Shown here in pieces: positions 1 through 9,334 of a stretch of 64,000 nt of DNA (position 1 is the stretch's first letter; every line of letters begins with the position of its first letter). Made by a program: the position numbers and the translations under genes. The notes beneath the pieces are model-generated. The model saw nothing but the letters and a program-made list of their open reading frames with translations, was not told the DNA's origin and did no database searches. Source of the stretch: Kitasatospora phosalacinea (GTDB lineage: Bacteria > Actinomycetota > Actinomycetes > Streptomycetales > Streptomycetaceae). The stretch spans positions 66,997 through 130,996 of the forward strand of contig NZ_JNWZ01000008.1 in NCBI RefSeq assembly GCF_000716545.1, read 5' to 3'.

Positions 1-63
1 GGTACAGCGCAGTGTTGTTCTGTCTTACGGCTGGCATGTCCATGCCCTGGCAAGGAGACCGCA

Positions 64-1440
64 TTGACCACCCCCCTGACCACCGGACGCCGCCGGCTCC
101 TCGCCGTACCGGCCGTCCTGGCACTGGCGTTGACCGCCGCCTGCTCCAACAGCTCCTCCGACGGCGGGGGCGGTGGGGGCGGTTCGGCCGCCGCCATGAC
201 GGGTGACTGCGCCAAGTACCAGGCGTACTCGGGCCACTCCGGGACCAAGGTGTCGATGTACGCCTCGATCCTCTCCCCGGAGTCGGACTCGTTGGAGAAG
301 TCCTGGGCCGAGTTCAGCAACTGTACGGGCATCAAGATCGTTTACGAGGGCTCCAACGACTTCGAGTCGCAGCTCCCGGTCCGGGTGGCCGGCGGCAACG
401 CCCCCGACCTGGCGATCATCCCGCAGCCCGGCCTGCTCGCCCAGATGGTGAAGTCCGGCAAGGTGGTCAAGCCGCCGCAGCAGACCGTCGACAACGAGAG
501 CAAGTGGTCGCCGGTCTGGAAGGAGTACGGCTCGGTCAACGGCACCTTCTACGCGGCGCCGATGAGCGCCAACATGAAGTCGCTGGTCTGGTACTCGCCC
601 AAGGCGTTCAAGGCCGCCGGCTACGAGGTCCCGAAGACCTGGGCCGACCTGGTCGCGCTCAGCGACAAGATCGCCCGCGCCGGCGGCGAGACGAAGCCCT
701 GGTGCGGCGGCATCGGCTCCGGCACCGCCACCGGCTGGCCGGCCACCGACTGGCTGGAGGAGATCGTCCTCGGCTCCTACGGCGGCGAGGTCTACGACCA
801 GTGGATCAGCCACAAGGTGAAGTTCTCCGACGAGAAGATCACCACCGCGATGAAGACCGTCGCCGACTGGATGCAGAACCCGGCCTGGGTCAACGGCGGC
901 ATCGGCGACGTCAAGACGATCGCCACCACCACCTTCCAGGACGCCGGCGCCCCGATCCTCAGCAACAAGTGCGCGATGCTCCAGCAGGCGTCCTTCTACC
1001 GCGCGCAGTGGCCCAAGGGCACGAACATCGGGCCGGACGGCGACGTCTTCGCCTTCCAGCTGCCCGCGGTCAACCCGCAGGTCCACAGCCCGGTCGAGGG
1101 CGGCGGCGAGTTCCTGACCGCGTTCTCCGACCGGCCCGAGGTGCAGGCCGTGCAGAACTACCTGTCCACCTCGGAGTGGGCCGGCAGCCGGGTCAAGACC
1201 TCCCCGGGCTGGGTCTCCGCCAACCAGGGCGTGGACAAGAGCCTGTACACCGACCCGATCGACAAGCTCTCCGCCGAGTCGCTGACCGACCCCGCGGCCA
1301 CCTTCCGGTTCGACGCCTCCGACCTGATGCCCGCCGCCGTCGGCGCCGGCGCCGAGTGGAAGGCGCTGACCGCCTGGTTCGCCGAGGGCCAGTCCATCCA
1401 GAAGACCGCGGGCGACATCGACGCGGCCTGGCCGCAGTAA
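64..1440 (+). CDS. Sugar ABC transporter substrate-binding lipoprotein
   Basis: Extracellular solute-binding lipoprotein (458 aa) of a carbohydrate ABC importer, closest in my judgement to alpha-glucoside (AglE-type) binding proteins. The TTG start at 64 is preceded by AAGGAG at 54-59. A twin-arginine-like RRR stretch and a hydrophobic segment lead to a lipobox ending in Cys27 (LTAAC), followed by a Gly/Ser linker. The segment around residues 110-135 (GGNAPDLAIIPQPG) is typical of family 1 sugar-binding proteins. Two permease genes follow on the same strand, so it should deliver an oligosaccharide to them. No ATPase gene is present; in streptomycetes such importers usually share the MsiK ATPase encoded elsewhere. 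The exact sugar is not readable from sequence. A perfect palindrome follows the stop codon. Confidence 0.9.
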   Translation: MTTPLTTGRRRLLAVPAVLALALTAACSNSSSDGGGGGGGSAAAMTGDCAKYQAYSGHSGTKVSMYASILSPESDSLEKSWAEFSNCTGIKIVYEGSNDFESQLPVRVAGGNAPDLAIIPQPGLLAQMVKSGKVVKPPQQTVDNESKWSPVWKEYGSVNGTFYAAPMSANMKSLVWYSPKAFKAAGYEVPKTWADLVALSDKIARAGGETKPWCGGIGSGTATGWPATDWLEEIVLGSYGGEVYDQWISHKVKFSDEKITTAMKTVADWMQNPAWVNGGIGDVKTIATTTFQDAGAPILSNKCAMLQQASFYRAQWPKGTNIGPDGDVFAFQLPAVNPQVHSPVEGGGEFLTAFSDRPEVQAVQNYLSTSEWAGSRVKTSPGWVSANQGVDKSLYTDPIDKLSAESLTDPAATFRFDASDLMPAAVGAGAEWKALTAWFAEGQSIQKTAGDIDAAWPQ

Positions 1441-1452
1441 CCGGACGCCACC

Positions 1453-1480
1453 GGGCAGCGCGGGTGCACCCGCGCTGCCC
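1453..1480 (+). promoter_or_regulatory. Intercistronic 28-bp perfect palindrome (mRNA hairpin)
   Basis: Arms GGGCAGCGCGGGTG and CACCCGCGCTGCCC meet without a spacer, 12 bases after the binding-protein stop. There is no T tract, so it is more likely an mRNA-stabilising or attenuating stem than a full terminator. Such a hairpin would make the binding protein more abundant than the permeases, as known for the malE-malF gap in enteric bacteria. Confidence 0.7.
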
Positions 1481-1509
1481 CTCCCGTGCCCCGAGGAAGG
1501 ACCCTCCGC

Positions 1510-2535
1510 ATGCCCACCGACACCCGGCTCGCCGGGCCGGCGCTCCACCTCGCCGATTCGCTGTGGCAGGACGCGGCGATCAAGTTCGGCAACACCGCGG
1601 GCGCCGTACTGGGCTTCCTCGGCCTGCTGCTCGCGGTGTTCTTCGCGGCGGGCCGGGCCACCGGACGCTTCTCCCGGCCGCTGGCGGTCGCGCTGATGCT
1701 CGGCCCCGCGGCCGTCCTGCTGCTCGTCGGCCTGGTGGTGCCGCTGCTGCGCACCGTCTACCTGAGCTTCTACGACTCCGACGCGGCGAAGTTCGTCGGC
1801 GGCAGGAACTACGGCTGGGCGGCGACCAGTTCGCAGATCCACGACGTGCTGCTGAACACCCTGCTGTGGCTGGTGGTCGCCCCGGTCGCGGCCACCGGGC
1901 TCGGCCTGCTGCTGGCCCTGCTGGTCGACCGGATGCGGGGCCAGGCGATCTACAAGTCGCTGATCTTCATGCCGATGGCGGTCTCGCTGGTGGCCGCCTC
2001 GCTGATCTTCAAGTTGCTGTACGAGTCGCGCGGCGCCGGTCAGAACCAGGTCGGCCTGCTCAGCCAGATCGCGGTCACCCTCGGCTGGGACGACCCGCCG
2101 AACTGGATCCTGTCCCAGCCGCTGAACAACTTCCTGCTGATGTCCGCCATGGTCTGGGTGCAGACCGGCTTCGCCATGGTGGTGCTGTCCGCCGCGATCA
2201 AGGCCATCCCGGACGAGATCACCGAGGCCGCCCGGCTCGACGGCGCCTCGGGGGCGCGGCTGTTCCTGCACATCACCATTCCGATGATCCGCACCACGCT
2301 GGTGGTGGTGCTCACCACCATCATGATCATCACGCTGAAGGCCTTCGACATCGTCCGCACCATGACGGGCGGCAACTTCGGCACCCAGGTGCTGGCCAAC
2401 GAGATGTACTCGCAGAGCTTCGAGCAGTACAACACCGGTCGCGGCAGCGCCCTCGCGGTGATCCTGTTCCTCGCGGTGGCCCCCCTGGTGGTCTACAACA
2501 TCGCCCTGCTGCGCAAGGAGCGTGCGACCCGATGA
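1510..2535 (+). CDS. Sugar ABC transporter permease (first)
   Basis: Integral membrane permease (341 aa) of the importer. The ATG at 1510 sits 9 bases after GAGGAAGG (1493-1500), so I prefer it over the in-frame GTG at 1486. Hydrophobic helices run through the protein, and the cytoplasmic EAA loop reads EAARLDGASGARLF near residue 245, the docking site for the ATPase. The end overlaps the next permease by 4 bases (ATGA), a sign of translational coupling. AglF/MalF-like, with a somewhat long N-terminal membrane region. Confidence 0.9.
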   Translation: MPTDTRLAGPALHLADSLWQDAAIKFGNTAGAVLGFLGLLLAVFFAAGRATGRFSRPLAVALMLGPAAVLLLVGLVVPLLRTVYLSFYDSDAAKFVGGRNYGWAATSSQIHDVLLNTLLWLVVAPVAATGLGLLLALLVDRMRGQAIYKSLIFMPMAVSLVAASLIFKLLYESRGAGQNQVGLLSQIAVTLGWDDPPNWILSQPLNNFLLMSAMVWVQTGFAMVVLSAAIKAIPDEITEAARLDGASGARLFLHITIPMIRTTLVVVLTTIMIITLKAFDIVRTMTGGNFGTQVLANEMYSQSFEQYNTGRGSALAVILFLAVAPLVVYNIALLRKERATR

Positions 2536-3512
2536 GCGCCGAGCCCACCCTCGACAAGGCCGCCGCCCCCGGGCCCGGGCCGGGCGGGGCGGCCCGCCCC
2601 GACCTGCCCCCGGCCAAGGCCGTCCGCCGGGCGTTCAGCTCCCCGCTGGCCAGCGCCCTGGTGATCGCCGTCACCGTGCTGTGGACCATCCCGACCGTCG
2701 GCCTGCTGGTCACCTCGCTGCGCCCGAAGGGGGACGTGGCCTCCACCGGCTGGTGGGAGGCGTTCGTCCACCCCGACTTCGAGCTGGAGAACTACCGCTC
2801 GGTGCTGTTCGACAACACCTTCGGCACCTCCGGCGGCCTGATGCCGTACCTGGTCAACTCGGCGGCCATCGCGATCCCGGCCACGGTCTTCCCGCTGGTG
2901 CTGGCCGCGATGGCGGCGTACGTGCTGGCCTGGGTGCGGTTCAAGGGCAGCGACACGCTCTTCTTCGTGGTCTTCGCGCTGCAGGTGGTGCCGCTGCAGA
3001 TGTCGCTGATCCCGCTGCTGCGGCTGTTCTCCAGCGGCGCGCACCTCGGGTCGGTGACGGTGATCCCGGCGCTCAACCTGCAGGACAGCTACCTGCCGGT
3101 CTGGCTGACGCACACCATGTTCGCGCTGCCGCTGGCGATCTTCCTGCTGCACAACTTCATCGCCCAGCTGCCGCGCGACCTGATGGAGGCGGCGGTGGTG
3201 GACGGGGCCTCGCACTTCAAGATCTTCCGGTCGATCGTGCTGCCGCTGAGCGCTCCGGCGCTGGCCTCGTTCGCCATCTTCCAGTTCCTGTGGGTGTGGA
3301 ACGACCTGCTGGTGGCGCTCACCTTCGCCGGCGGCAAGCCGACCGTCGCGCCGATCACCTCCCGCCTCGCCCAGCTGTCCGGCTCCAACGGCAGCCGCTG
3401 GGAGCTGCTTAGCGCGGGCGCCTTCCTGTCGATGATCGTCCCGCTGGCGGTGTTCTTCGCCCTGCAGCGGTACTTCGTCCGCGGGCTGCTGGCCGGGTCG
3501 GTGAAGGGCTGA
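2532..3512 (+). CDS. Sugar ABC transporter permease (second)
   Basis: Second permease (326 aa), MalG/AglG type. The start ATG overlaps the upstream stop. The N-terminal 35 residues are rich in Ala, Pro and Gly, followed by six predicted membrane helices. The EAA loop reads EAAVVDGASHFKIF near residue 220. It completes the importer. A short stem-loop (CTTCCGG-ATGG-CCGGAAG, 3577-3594) lies downstream and may end the operon. Confidence 0.9.
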   Translation: MSAEPTLDKAAAPGPGPGGAARPDLPPAKAVRRAFSSPLASALVIAVTVLWTIPTVGLLVTSLRPKGDVASTGWWEAFVHPDFELENYRSVLFDNTFGTSGGLMPYLVNSAAIAIPATVFPLVLAAMAAYVLAWVRFKGSDTLFFVVFALQVVPLQMSLIPLLRLFSSGAHLGSVTVIPALNLQDSYLPVWLTHTMFALPLAIFLLHNFIAQLPRDLMEAAVVDGASHFKIFRSIVLPLSAPALASFAIFQFLWVWNDLLVALTFAGGKPTVAPITSRLAQLSGSNGSRWELLSAGAFLSMIVPLAVFFALQRYFVRGLLAGSVKG

Positions 3513-3701
3513 TCCGGGCCAGGTCCGATGATTCTTGAACGTGCGCGGACAGAACGATCGGATGCGGAGCGTCCGGCTTCCGGATGGCCGGAAGTCGTGG
3601 TCGTGATGTGAGGGTTCTGCGGACGCGCCGGGGTCGGAGCGGGTAGGACGGAGGGCGGCACTTCTGCCGTTAATCCGGTCATCCGACCTTGGGGGGTTGG
3701 C

Positions 3702-6700
3702 GTGAGGCTCAGAAAACGAATCGTCGGGCTGCTGGTGGGCCTGCTCGCGGCGAGCGGACTGATGGTGGCGCCCGCGGCGCACGCGGACACCACCGCGGTC
3801 CTCGGCAACAACACCACCGGCACCGCCACCGACTCCGGTGACTCCAACTACATCAACACGTCCCGCTTCGTGACGGGTTCCAGCGGCGGCGCCGTCAACA
3901 GCGTCAGCGTGTACGTCGGCGCCGTCGGCGCCACGCCCAACGACCAGTACCAGGTCGCGGTGTACGGCGACGTGGCCGGCAAGCCCGGCCCGCTGCTCGG
4001 CTCCTCCGCCTCCGGCACGCTCACCGCGCACGCCTGGAACACCCTGCCGGTCGCCGCCGCCCTCGCGCCGAACACGCCGTACTGGCTGGCGTACAACTCC
4101 AACGGCGTCTCCGCCGCGGTCAACAACCTGAACTACGCCACCGGCGGCCAGAGCGGCTACTCCACCGGCGGCACCGCCTTCGGCACCTGGCCCAGCAGCT
4201 TCGGCGCCGTCTCCACCGGCAACCTCAACTACTCGATCTACGCCACCTACACCCCGTCCGGCGGCGGTGGCGGCACGCCCGGCGGCGGCCCCGGCAACGA
4301 GGGCCCGATCCTGCTGGTCACCAACCCGGCCAACCCGTACACCTCGTACTACGGCGAGATCCTCAAGTCCGAGGGCCTGAACTACTACAAGACCGCCGAC
4401 CTGAGCACCGTCACCGCGACCACGCTCAACTCGTACGACGTGGTGCTGCTGGCCGAGAACCAGCTGACCGCCGCCCAGACCACCATGTTCAGCACCTGGG
4501 TGAACGGCGGCGGACGGCTCGTCGCGATGCGCCCCGACAAGCAGCTCGCCGGGCTGCTCGGCCTCACCGCCACCACCGACACGCTGGCCGACGCCTACCT
4601 GAAGATCGACACCACCGCGGCGCCCGGCACCGGACTGACCTCCGACACCATGGGCTTCCACGGCACCGCCGACAAGTACGCCCTCAACGGCGCCACCGCC
4701 GTCGCCACCCTGTACAGCGACACCGCGGTGGCCACCGCCAACCCGGCCGTCACGCTGCGCGCCGCCGGCACCGGCCAGGCCGCCGCGTTCACCTTCGACC
4801 TCGCCAAGTCCGTCGTGCAGACCCGCCAGGGCAACGCCGCCTGGGGCGGCCGGCAGCGCGACAACGTCGACGGCATCGAGGCCAGCGAGATGTTCTTCGG
4901 CACCGGCGGACAGCTCAACTGGAACAACCTCGACAAGGCGCAGATCCCGATCGCCGACGAGCAGCAGCGCCTGCTCGCCAACCTGATCACCACCATGGAC
5001 GCGAGCAAGAAGCCGCTGCCGAAGTTCTGGTACTTCCCGCGGGACGTCAAGGCCGTCGTCGTGATGACCGGTGACGACCACGGCATCGGCGGCACCGGCG
5101 GCCGCTTCGACGGCTACGTCGCGCAGAGCCCGGTCGGCTGCAGCGTCGCCGACTGGGAGTGCGTGCGCGCCTCGTCCTACATCTACACCGACGACCCGAT
5201 CACCGACGCCCAGGCCAAGGCCTACTCCGACCAGGGCTTCGAGATCGGCGTGCACGTCACCACCAACTGCACCCCGTGGGGCACCCCCGCCGACCTGCAG
5301 AACGTCTACTCCACCCAGCTCGGCGCCTGGAAGGCCAAGTACGCCTCGCTGCCCAACCCGGACAGCACCCGCACCCACTGCGTCGAGTGGGACGACTGGG
5401 CGACCCAGGCCAAGACCAAGCTCGCCAACGGCATCCGGCTGGACACCGACTACTACTACTACCCGGCCGGCTTCGTGCAGGACCGGCCCGGCTACTTCAA
5501 CGGCACCGGCCTGCCGATGAAGTACGCGGACGCCGACGGCAGCACCATCAACGAGTACCAGGCCACCACCCAGCTCACCGACGAGTCCGGGCAGTCCATG
5601 CCCTCCACCGTCAACACGCTGCTGGACAACGCCTACAACTCCAAGGGCTACTACACCGTCCTGACCGCCAACATCCACACCGACTACGCCGCCTCCACCG
5701 CCTCCGACCAGGTCATCGCCTCGGCCAAGGCGCACGGCGCCCCCGTCGTCTCCGGCCGCCAGCTGCTGAACTGGCTGGACGCCCGCAACGGCTCCGCGTT
5801 CTCCGGCATGGCCTGGAGCGGCAACGCGCTGAGCTTCGGCATCACCGGCGGCGCCAACGGCCTGCGCGCGATGGTCCCGGTCAACTCGGCGGCCGGCACG
5901 CTCACCGCCGTCAAGCGGGGCACCACCACCGTCAACTACCGCATCGAGACCATCCACGGCATCGCGTACGCCTTCTTCGACGGCACCGTCGGCTCCTACA
6001 CCGCGACGTACGGCACCGACACCACCGCGCCGACCGTCACCGGCTCGGTGCCGGCCAACGGCGCCACCGGCGTCCCGGCCACCGCCCCGGTCAAGGCCTC
6101 CTTCGGCGAGCCCGTCCAGGCGAGCACCGTCAACGGCACCAACGTCACCCTGAAGACCACCGCCGGCTCCACCGCGGTGCCCGGCACCGTCGCCCTGGAC
6201 CAGGCGACCAACACCGTCACCTTCACCCCGAGCGCCGCGCTCTCGCTCAGCACCGGCTACACGCTGAGCGTCGCCAACGTGAAGGACCTGGCGGGCAACG
6301 CCCAGACCGCGGCCTACACCGCGGCCTTCACCACCGCCGGCGCGCCGCCGCAGACCATCGGCAACAGCGCCGTCGGCAACCAGCTCGACGACACCGACTC
6401 CAACCACCTCAACGGCTCCAAGATCACCACCGGAGCCTCCGCCATCGCGCTGACCTCGCTCAACGTGCACACCGGGCAGACCAGCGCGGCGCCCAACAAC
6501 CAGTTCCAGATCGCCGTCTACAGCGACAACGCCGGCTCGCCGGACGCCCTGCTGGCCACCAGCTCGGTCGGCACGCTGAGCGCCAACTCCTGGAACGGCG
6601 TGCCGATCACCTACACGCTGGCGGCCAACACCACGTACTGGGTGATCTACAACTCGAACGGCACCAGCTCCACCGTCAACAACATGCACTACAGCTCGGG

Positions 6701-6815
6701 CCCGGCCGGCTCGGGCGCCTACAGCAGCGCGTCCGTCCCGTTCGGCACCTTCCCGGCGAGCTTCGGCACCGCGGTGAAGGACAACCTGGTGTACTCGCTG
6801 TACGGCACCTACTGA
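3702..6815 (+). CDS. Large secreted multidomain protein with deacetylase-like core
   Basis: Secreted protein of 1037 aa starting with GTG. A Sec signal peptide ends near residue 29 (APAAHA-DT). Five blocks can be seen. Residues 30-185 form a beta-rich domain, followed by a Gly/Pro linker. Residues about 203-420 look like a flavodoxin/ThuA-like fold (ILLVTNPANPYTSYYGEIL). Residues about 449-700 resemble a polysaccharide-deacetylase (NodB-like) fold, with TGDDHG and GVHVTTNC as possible metal-site motifs. Residues 773-880 are a bacterial Ig-like domain (TAPTVTGSVPANGATGVP). Residues 885-1037 repeat the first beta domain. A cell-wall or extracellular-polysaccharide hydrolase/deacetylase is the likeliest role, but no activity can be assigned firmly. 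It is separated from the importer by 189 bases and ends at a very strong hairpin. Confidence 0.75.
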   Translation: MRLRKRIVGLLVGLLAASGLMVAPAAHADTTAVLGNNTTGTATDSGDSNYINTSRFVTGSSGGAVNSVSVYVGAVGATPNDQYQVAVYGDVAGKPGPLLGSSASGTLTAHAWNTLPVAAALAPNTPYWLAYNSNGVSAAVNNLNYATGGQSGYSTGGTAFGTWPSSFGAVSTGNLNYSIYATYTPSGGGGGTPGGGPGNEGPILLVTNPANPYTSYYGEILKSEGLNYYKTADLSTVTATTLNSYDVVLLAENQLTAAQTTMFSTWVNGGGRLVAMRPDKQLAGLLGLTATTDTLADAYLKIDTTAAPGTGLTSDTMGFHGTADKYALNGATAVATLYSDTAVATANPAVTLRAAGTGQAAAFTFDLAKSVVQTRQGNAAWGGRQRDNVDGIEASEMFFGTGGQLNWNNLDKAQIPIADEQQRLLANLITTMDASKKPLPKFWYFPRDVKAVVVMTGDDHGIGGTGGRFDGYVAQSPVGCSVADWECVRASSYIYTDDPITDAQAKAYSDQGFEIGVHVTTNCTPWGTPADLQNVYSTQLGAWKAKYASLPNPDSTRTHCVEWDDWATQAKTKLANGIRLDTDYYYYPAGFVQDRPGYFNGTGLPMKYADADGSTINEYQATTQLTDESGQSMPSTVNTLLDNAYNSKGYYTVLTANIHTDYAASTASDQVIASAKAHGAPVVSGRQLLNWLDARNGSAFSGMAWSGNALSFGITGGANGLRAMVPVNSAAGTLTAVKRGTTTVNYRIETIHGIAYAFFDGTVGSYTATYGTDTTAPTVTGSVPANGATGVPATAPVKASFGEPVQASTVNGTNVTLKTTAGSTAVPGTVALDQATNTVTFTPSAALSLSTGYTLSVANVKDLAGNAQTAAYTAAFTTAGAPPQTIGNSAVGNQLDDTDSNHLNGSKITTGASAIALTSLNVHTGQTSAAPNNQFQIAVYSDNAGSPDALLATSSVGTLSANSWNGVPITYTLAANTTYWVIYNSNGTSSTVNNMHYSSGPAGSGAYSSASVPFGTFPASFGTAVKDNLVYSLYGTY

Positions 6816-6832
6816 ACCGTCGAGTGACACCT

Positions 6833-6878
6833 CCGGGGGCGGCCCGGGCCACGCACCCGTGGCCCGGGCCGCCCCCGG
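6833..6878 (+). terminator. Strong hairpin after the secreted protein gene
   Basis: A perfect 21-bp stem with the loop CACC, 18 bases after the stop at 6815. There is no T tract, as is usual for streptomycete terminators. Confidence 0.85.
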
Positions 6879-6964
6879 CCGTCCGGCCGGGGCACCGGCG
6901 CGGCGGCGTACGCTGAGGGAGCCAAGAGCCCCGCGCGCCCGCCCCAGTGAACGGAACCCTCCCG

Positions 6965-7648
6965 ATGCCGTACGACCCCCCCACCCACAGCGTGGAGCGC
7001 TCCCTGCACCGGGCCGGCGCCCGGGTGGTGGCCGGGCTGGACGAGGTCGGCCGGGGCGCCTGGGCCGGGCCGGTCATGGTCGGCGCCGCCGTCACCGGCC
7101 TGCGCCGCCCGCCGGAGGGGCTGACCGACTCCAAACTGCTCACCGAGCGGCGCCGCGGCGCGCTCGCCCCCGTCCTGGAGGGGTGGGTGACGGCGTACGC
7201 GATCGGGTCCGCCTCGGCCCGCGAGTGCGACGACCTCGGCATGACCGCCGCCCTCCGGCTGGCCGCCCTGCGCGCGCTGGAGCAACTGCCGGTGCGGCCC
7301 GACGCGGTGATCCTGGACGGCAAGCACGACTACCTGGGCGGCCCCTGGAAGGTCCGCACGGTGATCAAGGGCGACCAGTCCTGCGTCTGCGTGTCCGCCG
7401 CCTCGGTGCTGGCCAAGGTCCGCCGGGACGCGCTGATGGCCGAACTCGGCGCGGACCACCCGGCGTTCGCCTTCGGGGAGAACGCCGGCTACCCCTCGAC
7501 GACGCACCGCGCCGCCCTGGAGGAGCTCGGCCCCACCGAGCACCACCGGCTGTCCTGGTCCTACCTGGACGCGCTGCCGCGCTGGAGCCACCTCAAGCGG
7601 CAGCGCATCCCGGTCGACACCGGCGAGCAACTCTCCCTCGGTTTCTGA
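6965..7648 (+). CDS. rnhB: Ribonuclease HII
   Basis: Cytoplasmic endonuclease (227 aa) that cuts RNA at RNA-DNA junctions, removing misincorporated ribonucleotides and primers. The family signature [13 protein letters not shown] near residue 20 carries the first catalytic Asp-Glu pair, and later DSKLL and LDGKHDY provide the remaining acidic metal ligands. Length fits the family. I chose ATG 6965; a GTG at 6947 would add 6 residues. A possible promoter TACGCT lies at 6909-6914. The C-terminal LSLGF resembles a beta-clamp-binding tail, which is an inference. Confidence 0.92.
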   Translation: MPYDPPTHSVERSLHRAGARVVAGLDEVGRGAWAGPVMVGAAVTGLRRPPEGLTDSKLLTERRRGALAPVLEGWVTAYAIGSASARECDDLGMTAALRLAALRALEQLPVRPDAVILDGKHDYLGGPWKVRTVIKGDQSCVCVSAASVLAKVRRDALMAELGADHPAFAFGENAGYPSTTHRAALEELGPTEHHRLSWSYLDALPRWSHLKRQRIPVDTGEQLSLGF

Positions 7649-7848
7649 GGATTTCTCGACCTCGCCGACCTCGCCGACCGCGCCCCCGTGGGCCGTTCCC
7701 GGTGTCCGGCGGCACCGGTTCCTGACGGTTCGTCAGGATTCGTCCACCCGTCGCCGGGGCGTCCACGCCGCCGTGCGCACAGCGCCCCACCCTCCCAAGT
7801 GGTGGGGTGCCCGTGCGCATCCGACCGGCGTTTGATAGGAATCCGGGT

Positions 7849-8463
7849 ATGCCTGTCTTCCCCGAGGAGCCGGAGATTCACGAGACGATCCCGGGCCCCG
7901 GCGTTCCCCTTCCCCACAAGTCGGACGCACCTGCCCCCCGTATGCCTTCTTCCACCGCCGTCGCCGCTCCGGTCCCGGGCCCCCGCCCCGGCCCGCCGCG
8001 CCCCGCTCCGCCCCGTGCCGACCGCCCGGTCCCCGGCCCGCGGCCCCCGGCCCGTCCCAAGCCCGGCCCCGCGCCGAGCCCCGGCCGGCCGGACGTCCAA
8101 CTCCTGCCCGCCGCCGCAGCCGAGGCGATCGACCGTGCCGACGAGGCGGTCGACGCACTGCTGGAGTCCGGCCGCCGCCCCGGCGACGTGCTGGTCCTGA
8201 CGGTCGGTGCGGCGCACCCCTGGCAGCAGCACGAGTTCAGCTTCGGCGAGGAGCGCTACTGGGCGCAGCTCGCCGACGGCGGCGACGTGTTCTACGCCGA
8301 CGCCGCCACGACGCGCAGCCTCCGCCGGGACGTGGTCGTCCTGGTGGTCAACGAGGACCGCTCGGAGCGGGTGGCCGCAGCGGCGCGCAAGGCGCTGGAG
8401 CGGGCCGCGGAGCTCCTGGTGGTCTGCGGCGGGACGGAGACCGTCGCCCCGCTGTTCGCCTGA
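7849..8463 (+). CDS. Conserved protein of unknown function downstream of rnhB
   Basis: A 204-aa protein I cannot assign. The N-terminal 75 residues are low-complexity Pro/Ala/Arg, probably disordered. The C-terminal ~110 residues look globular (AIDRADEAVDALLESG, then alternating beta-strand and helix up to VVCGGTETVAPLFA). No signal peptide or membrane helix. The start is ATG 7849; no Shine-Dalgarno is visible, and TAGGAA lies at 7836-7841, 7 nt before the ATG, so the mRNA is probably leaderless. Streptomycetes carry homologues in the same place, as far as I recall. Confidence 0.75.
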   Translation: MPVFPEEPEIHETIPGPGVPLPHKSDAPAPRMPSSTAVAAPVPGPRPGPPRPAPPRADRPVPGPRPPARPKPGPAPSPGRPDVQLLPAAAAEAIDRADEAVDALLESGRRPGDVLVLTVGAAHPWQQHEFSFGEERYWAQLADGGDVFYADAATTRSLRRDVVVLVVNEDRSERVAAAARKALERAAELLVVCGGTETVAPLFA

Positions 8464-8547
8464 GCGGCGGGCCGTCCGTGGTGCCGCCCGGCACCGCGGA
8501 CCGGCCTGGCGCCGGGCGGCGGGGCGGCGGGCTTGCGTCCGTGCGTC

Positions 8548-8600
8548 GCCTGCCTGCCTGACCACCTGCTGTCTGGCTGTCTGGCTGTCTGCCTGCCCGC
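8548..8600. repeat. Short tandem repeats between convergent genes
   Basis: GCCTGCCTGCCTG is followed by three to four copies of an 8-bp unit (CTGTCTGG, with variants CTGTCTGC and CTGCCCGC). They sit in the 166-bp gap between two convergent unknown genes. Likely slippage-prone DNA; no function assigned. Confidence 0.7.
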
Positions 8601-8629
8601 CGAGTCCGGGTCTCCGCGTCCCCGTCCGG

Positions 8630-9334
8630 TCAGCGGGCGGCGGTGCGGCGGACGGGCCGGTCGTCGTGGGCGCCCTCCAGCGCGCGCAGCGCGCTCAGTG
8701 AGGTGACCGGGGCGACCGGCGGCTGCTGGGCCGGCAGTGCCTCGGACAGCGGCGCTCCGGACGGTGCGGAGGGGGTGTCGCGCCGGATGCGCGGCGGCAG
8801 TTCGGTGACGGTGTGGACCGGACCGAGCGTCCACGAGCCGGAGTGCGGGTTGCGCCCGCGCCGGCCGTCGCCGAGGGACTGCCAGCCGGCCGGGGTGAGC
8901 GTCAGGTACGAGCCGCAGCGCAGCCCGTGCAGTTCGGCGGCGGCGCGCAGCGCCCACATCCAGGCGCCGTCCTGCTCGGTCCAGTCCGGACCGCCCTCGC
9001 GGCAGCGCAGCAGGACGGCGGTGCGGCTGGGACGGTGGCGCTTCAGGTCGTGCGGGGTGATCCGCCGCAGGTGGCCGAGCAGCGCGTTGCGGTGGTCCCA
9101 CCCGTCGCTGAACTGCGGCCGGACGCCGAACGAGGCGGACGCCGCCACCCGGTGCTCGGCGTTCAGCACCGCGACCACCGTGGTGCCCGGCTGCGGGAGG
9201 TGCCGCTGGTGCAGTTCGGTGACGAACTCGCGGGGCGCCCGGAGCAGGGGCACGCCGTGGTCCTGCCACTCCGGCAGGGTGATGCTCCGGTGGCCGTTGC
9301 AGCGGGAAGGACCTCGGTCGATGCCGTTGATCAC
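8630..9334 (-). CDS. Conserved hypothetical protein next to recQ
   Basis: A 234-aa cytoplasmic protein with no domain I recognise. The GTG at 9334 is preceded by AAGGAGG on the minus strand (9344-9338), which decides the start; reading further upstream has no coding support. The central part has Trp-rich motifs (WQDHGVPLL, GPDWTEQDGAWMWALRAAAELHGL). The last ~60 residues are a variable Pro/Ala tail. It lies downstream of recQ on the same strand but 357 bases away, so it probably has its own promoter. Two palindromes lie in that gap. Confidence 0.75.
   Translation of the reverse strand: MINGIDRGPSRCNGHRSITLPEWQDHGVPLLRAPREFVTELHQRHLPQPGTTVVAVLNAEHRVAASASFGVRPQFSDGWDHRNALLGHLRRITPHDLKRHRPSRTAVLLRCREGGPDWTEQDGAWMWALRAAAELHGLRCGSYLTLTPAGWQSLGDGRRGRNPHSGSWTLGPVHTVTELPPRIRRDTPSAPSGAPLSEALPAQQPPVAPVTSLSALRALEGAHDDRPVRRTAAR

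Noticed and set aside
25..2271. Long minus-strand open frame
   Set aside because: It lies opposite the sugar ABC genes and comes from high G/C; those genes have family motifs.
2493..6830. 1445-codon minus-strand frame
   Set aside because: Low-complexity composition opposite the secreted protein gene.
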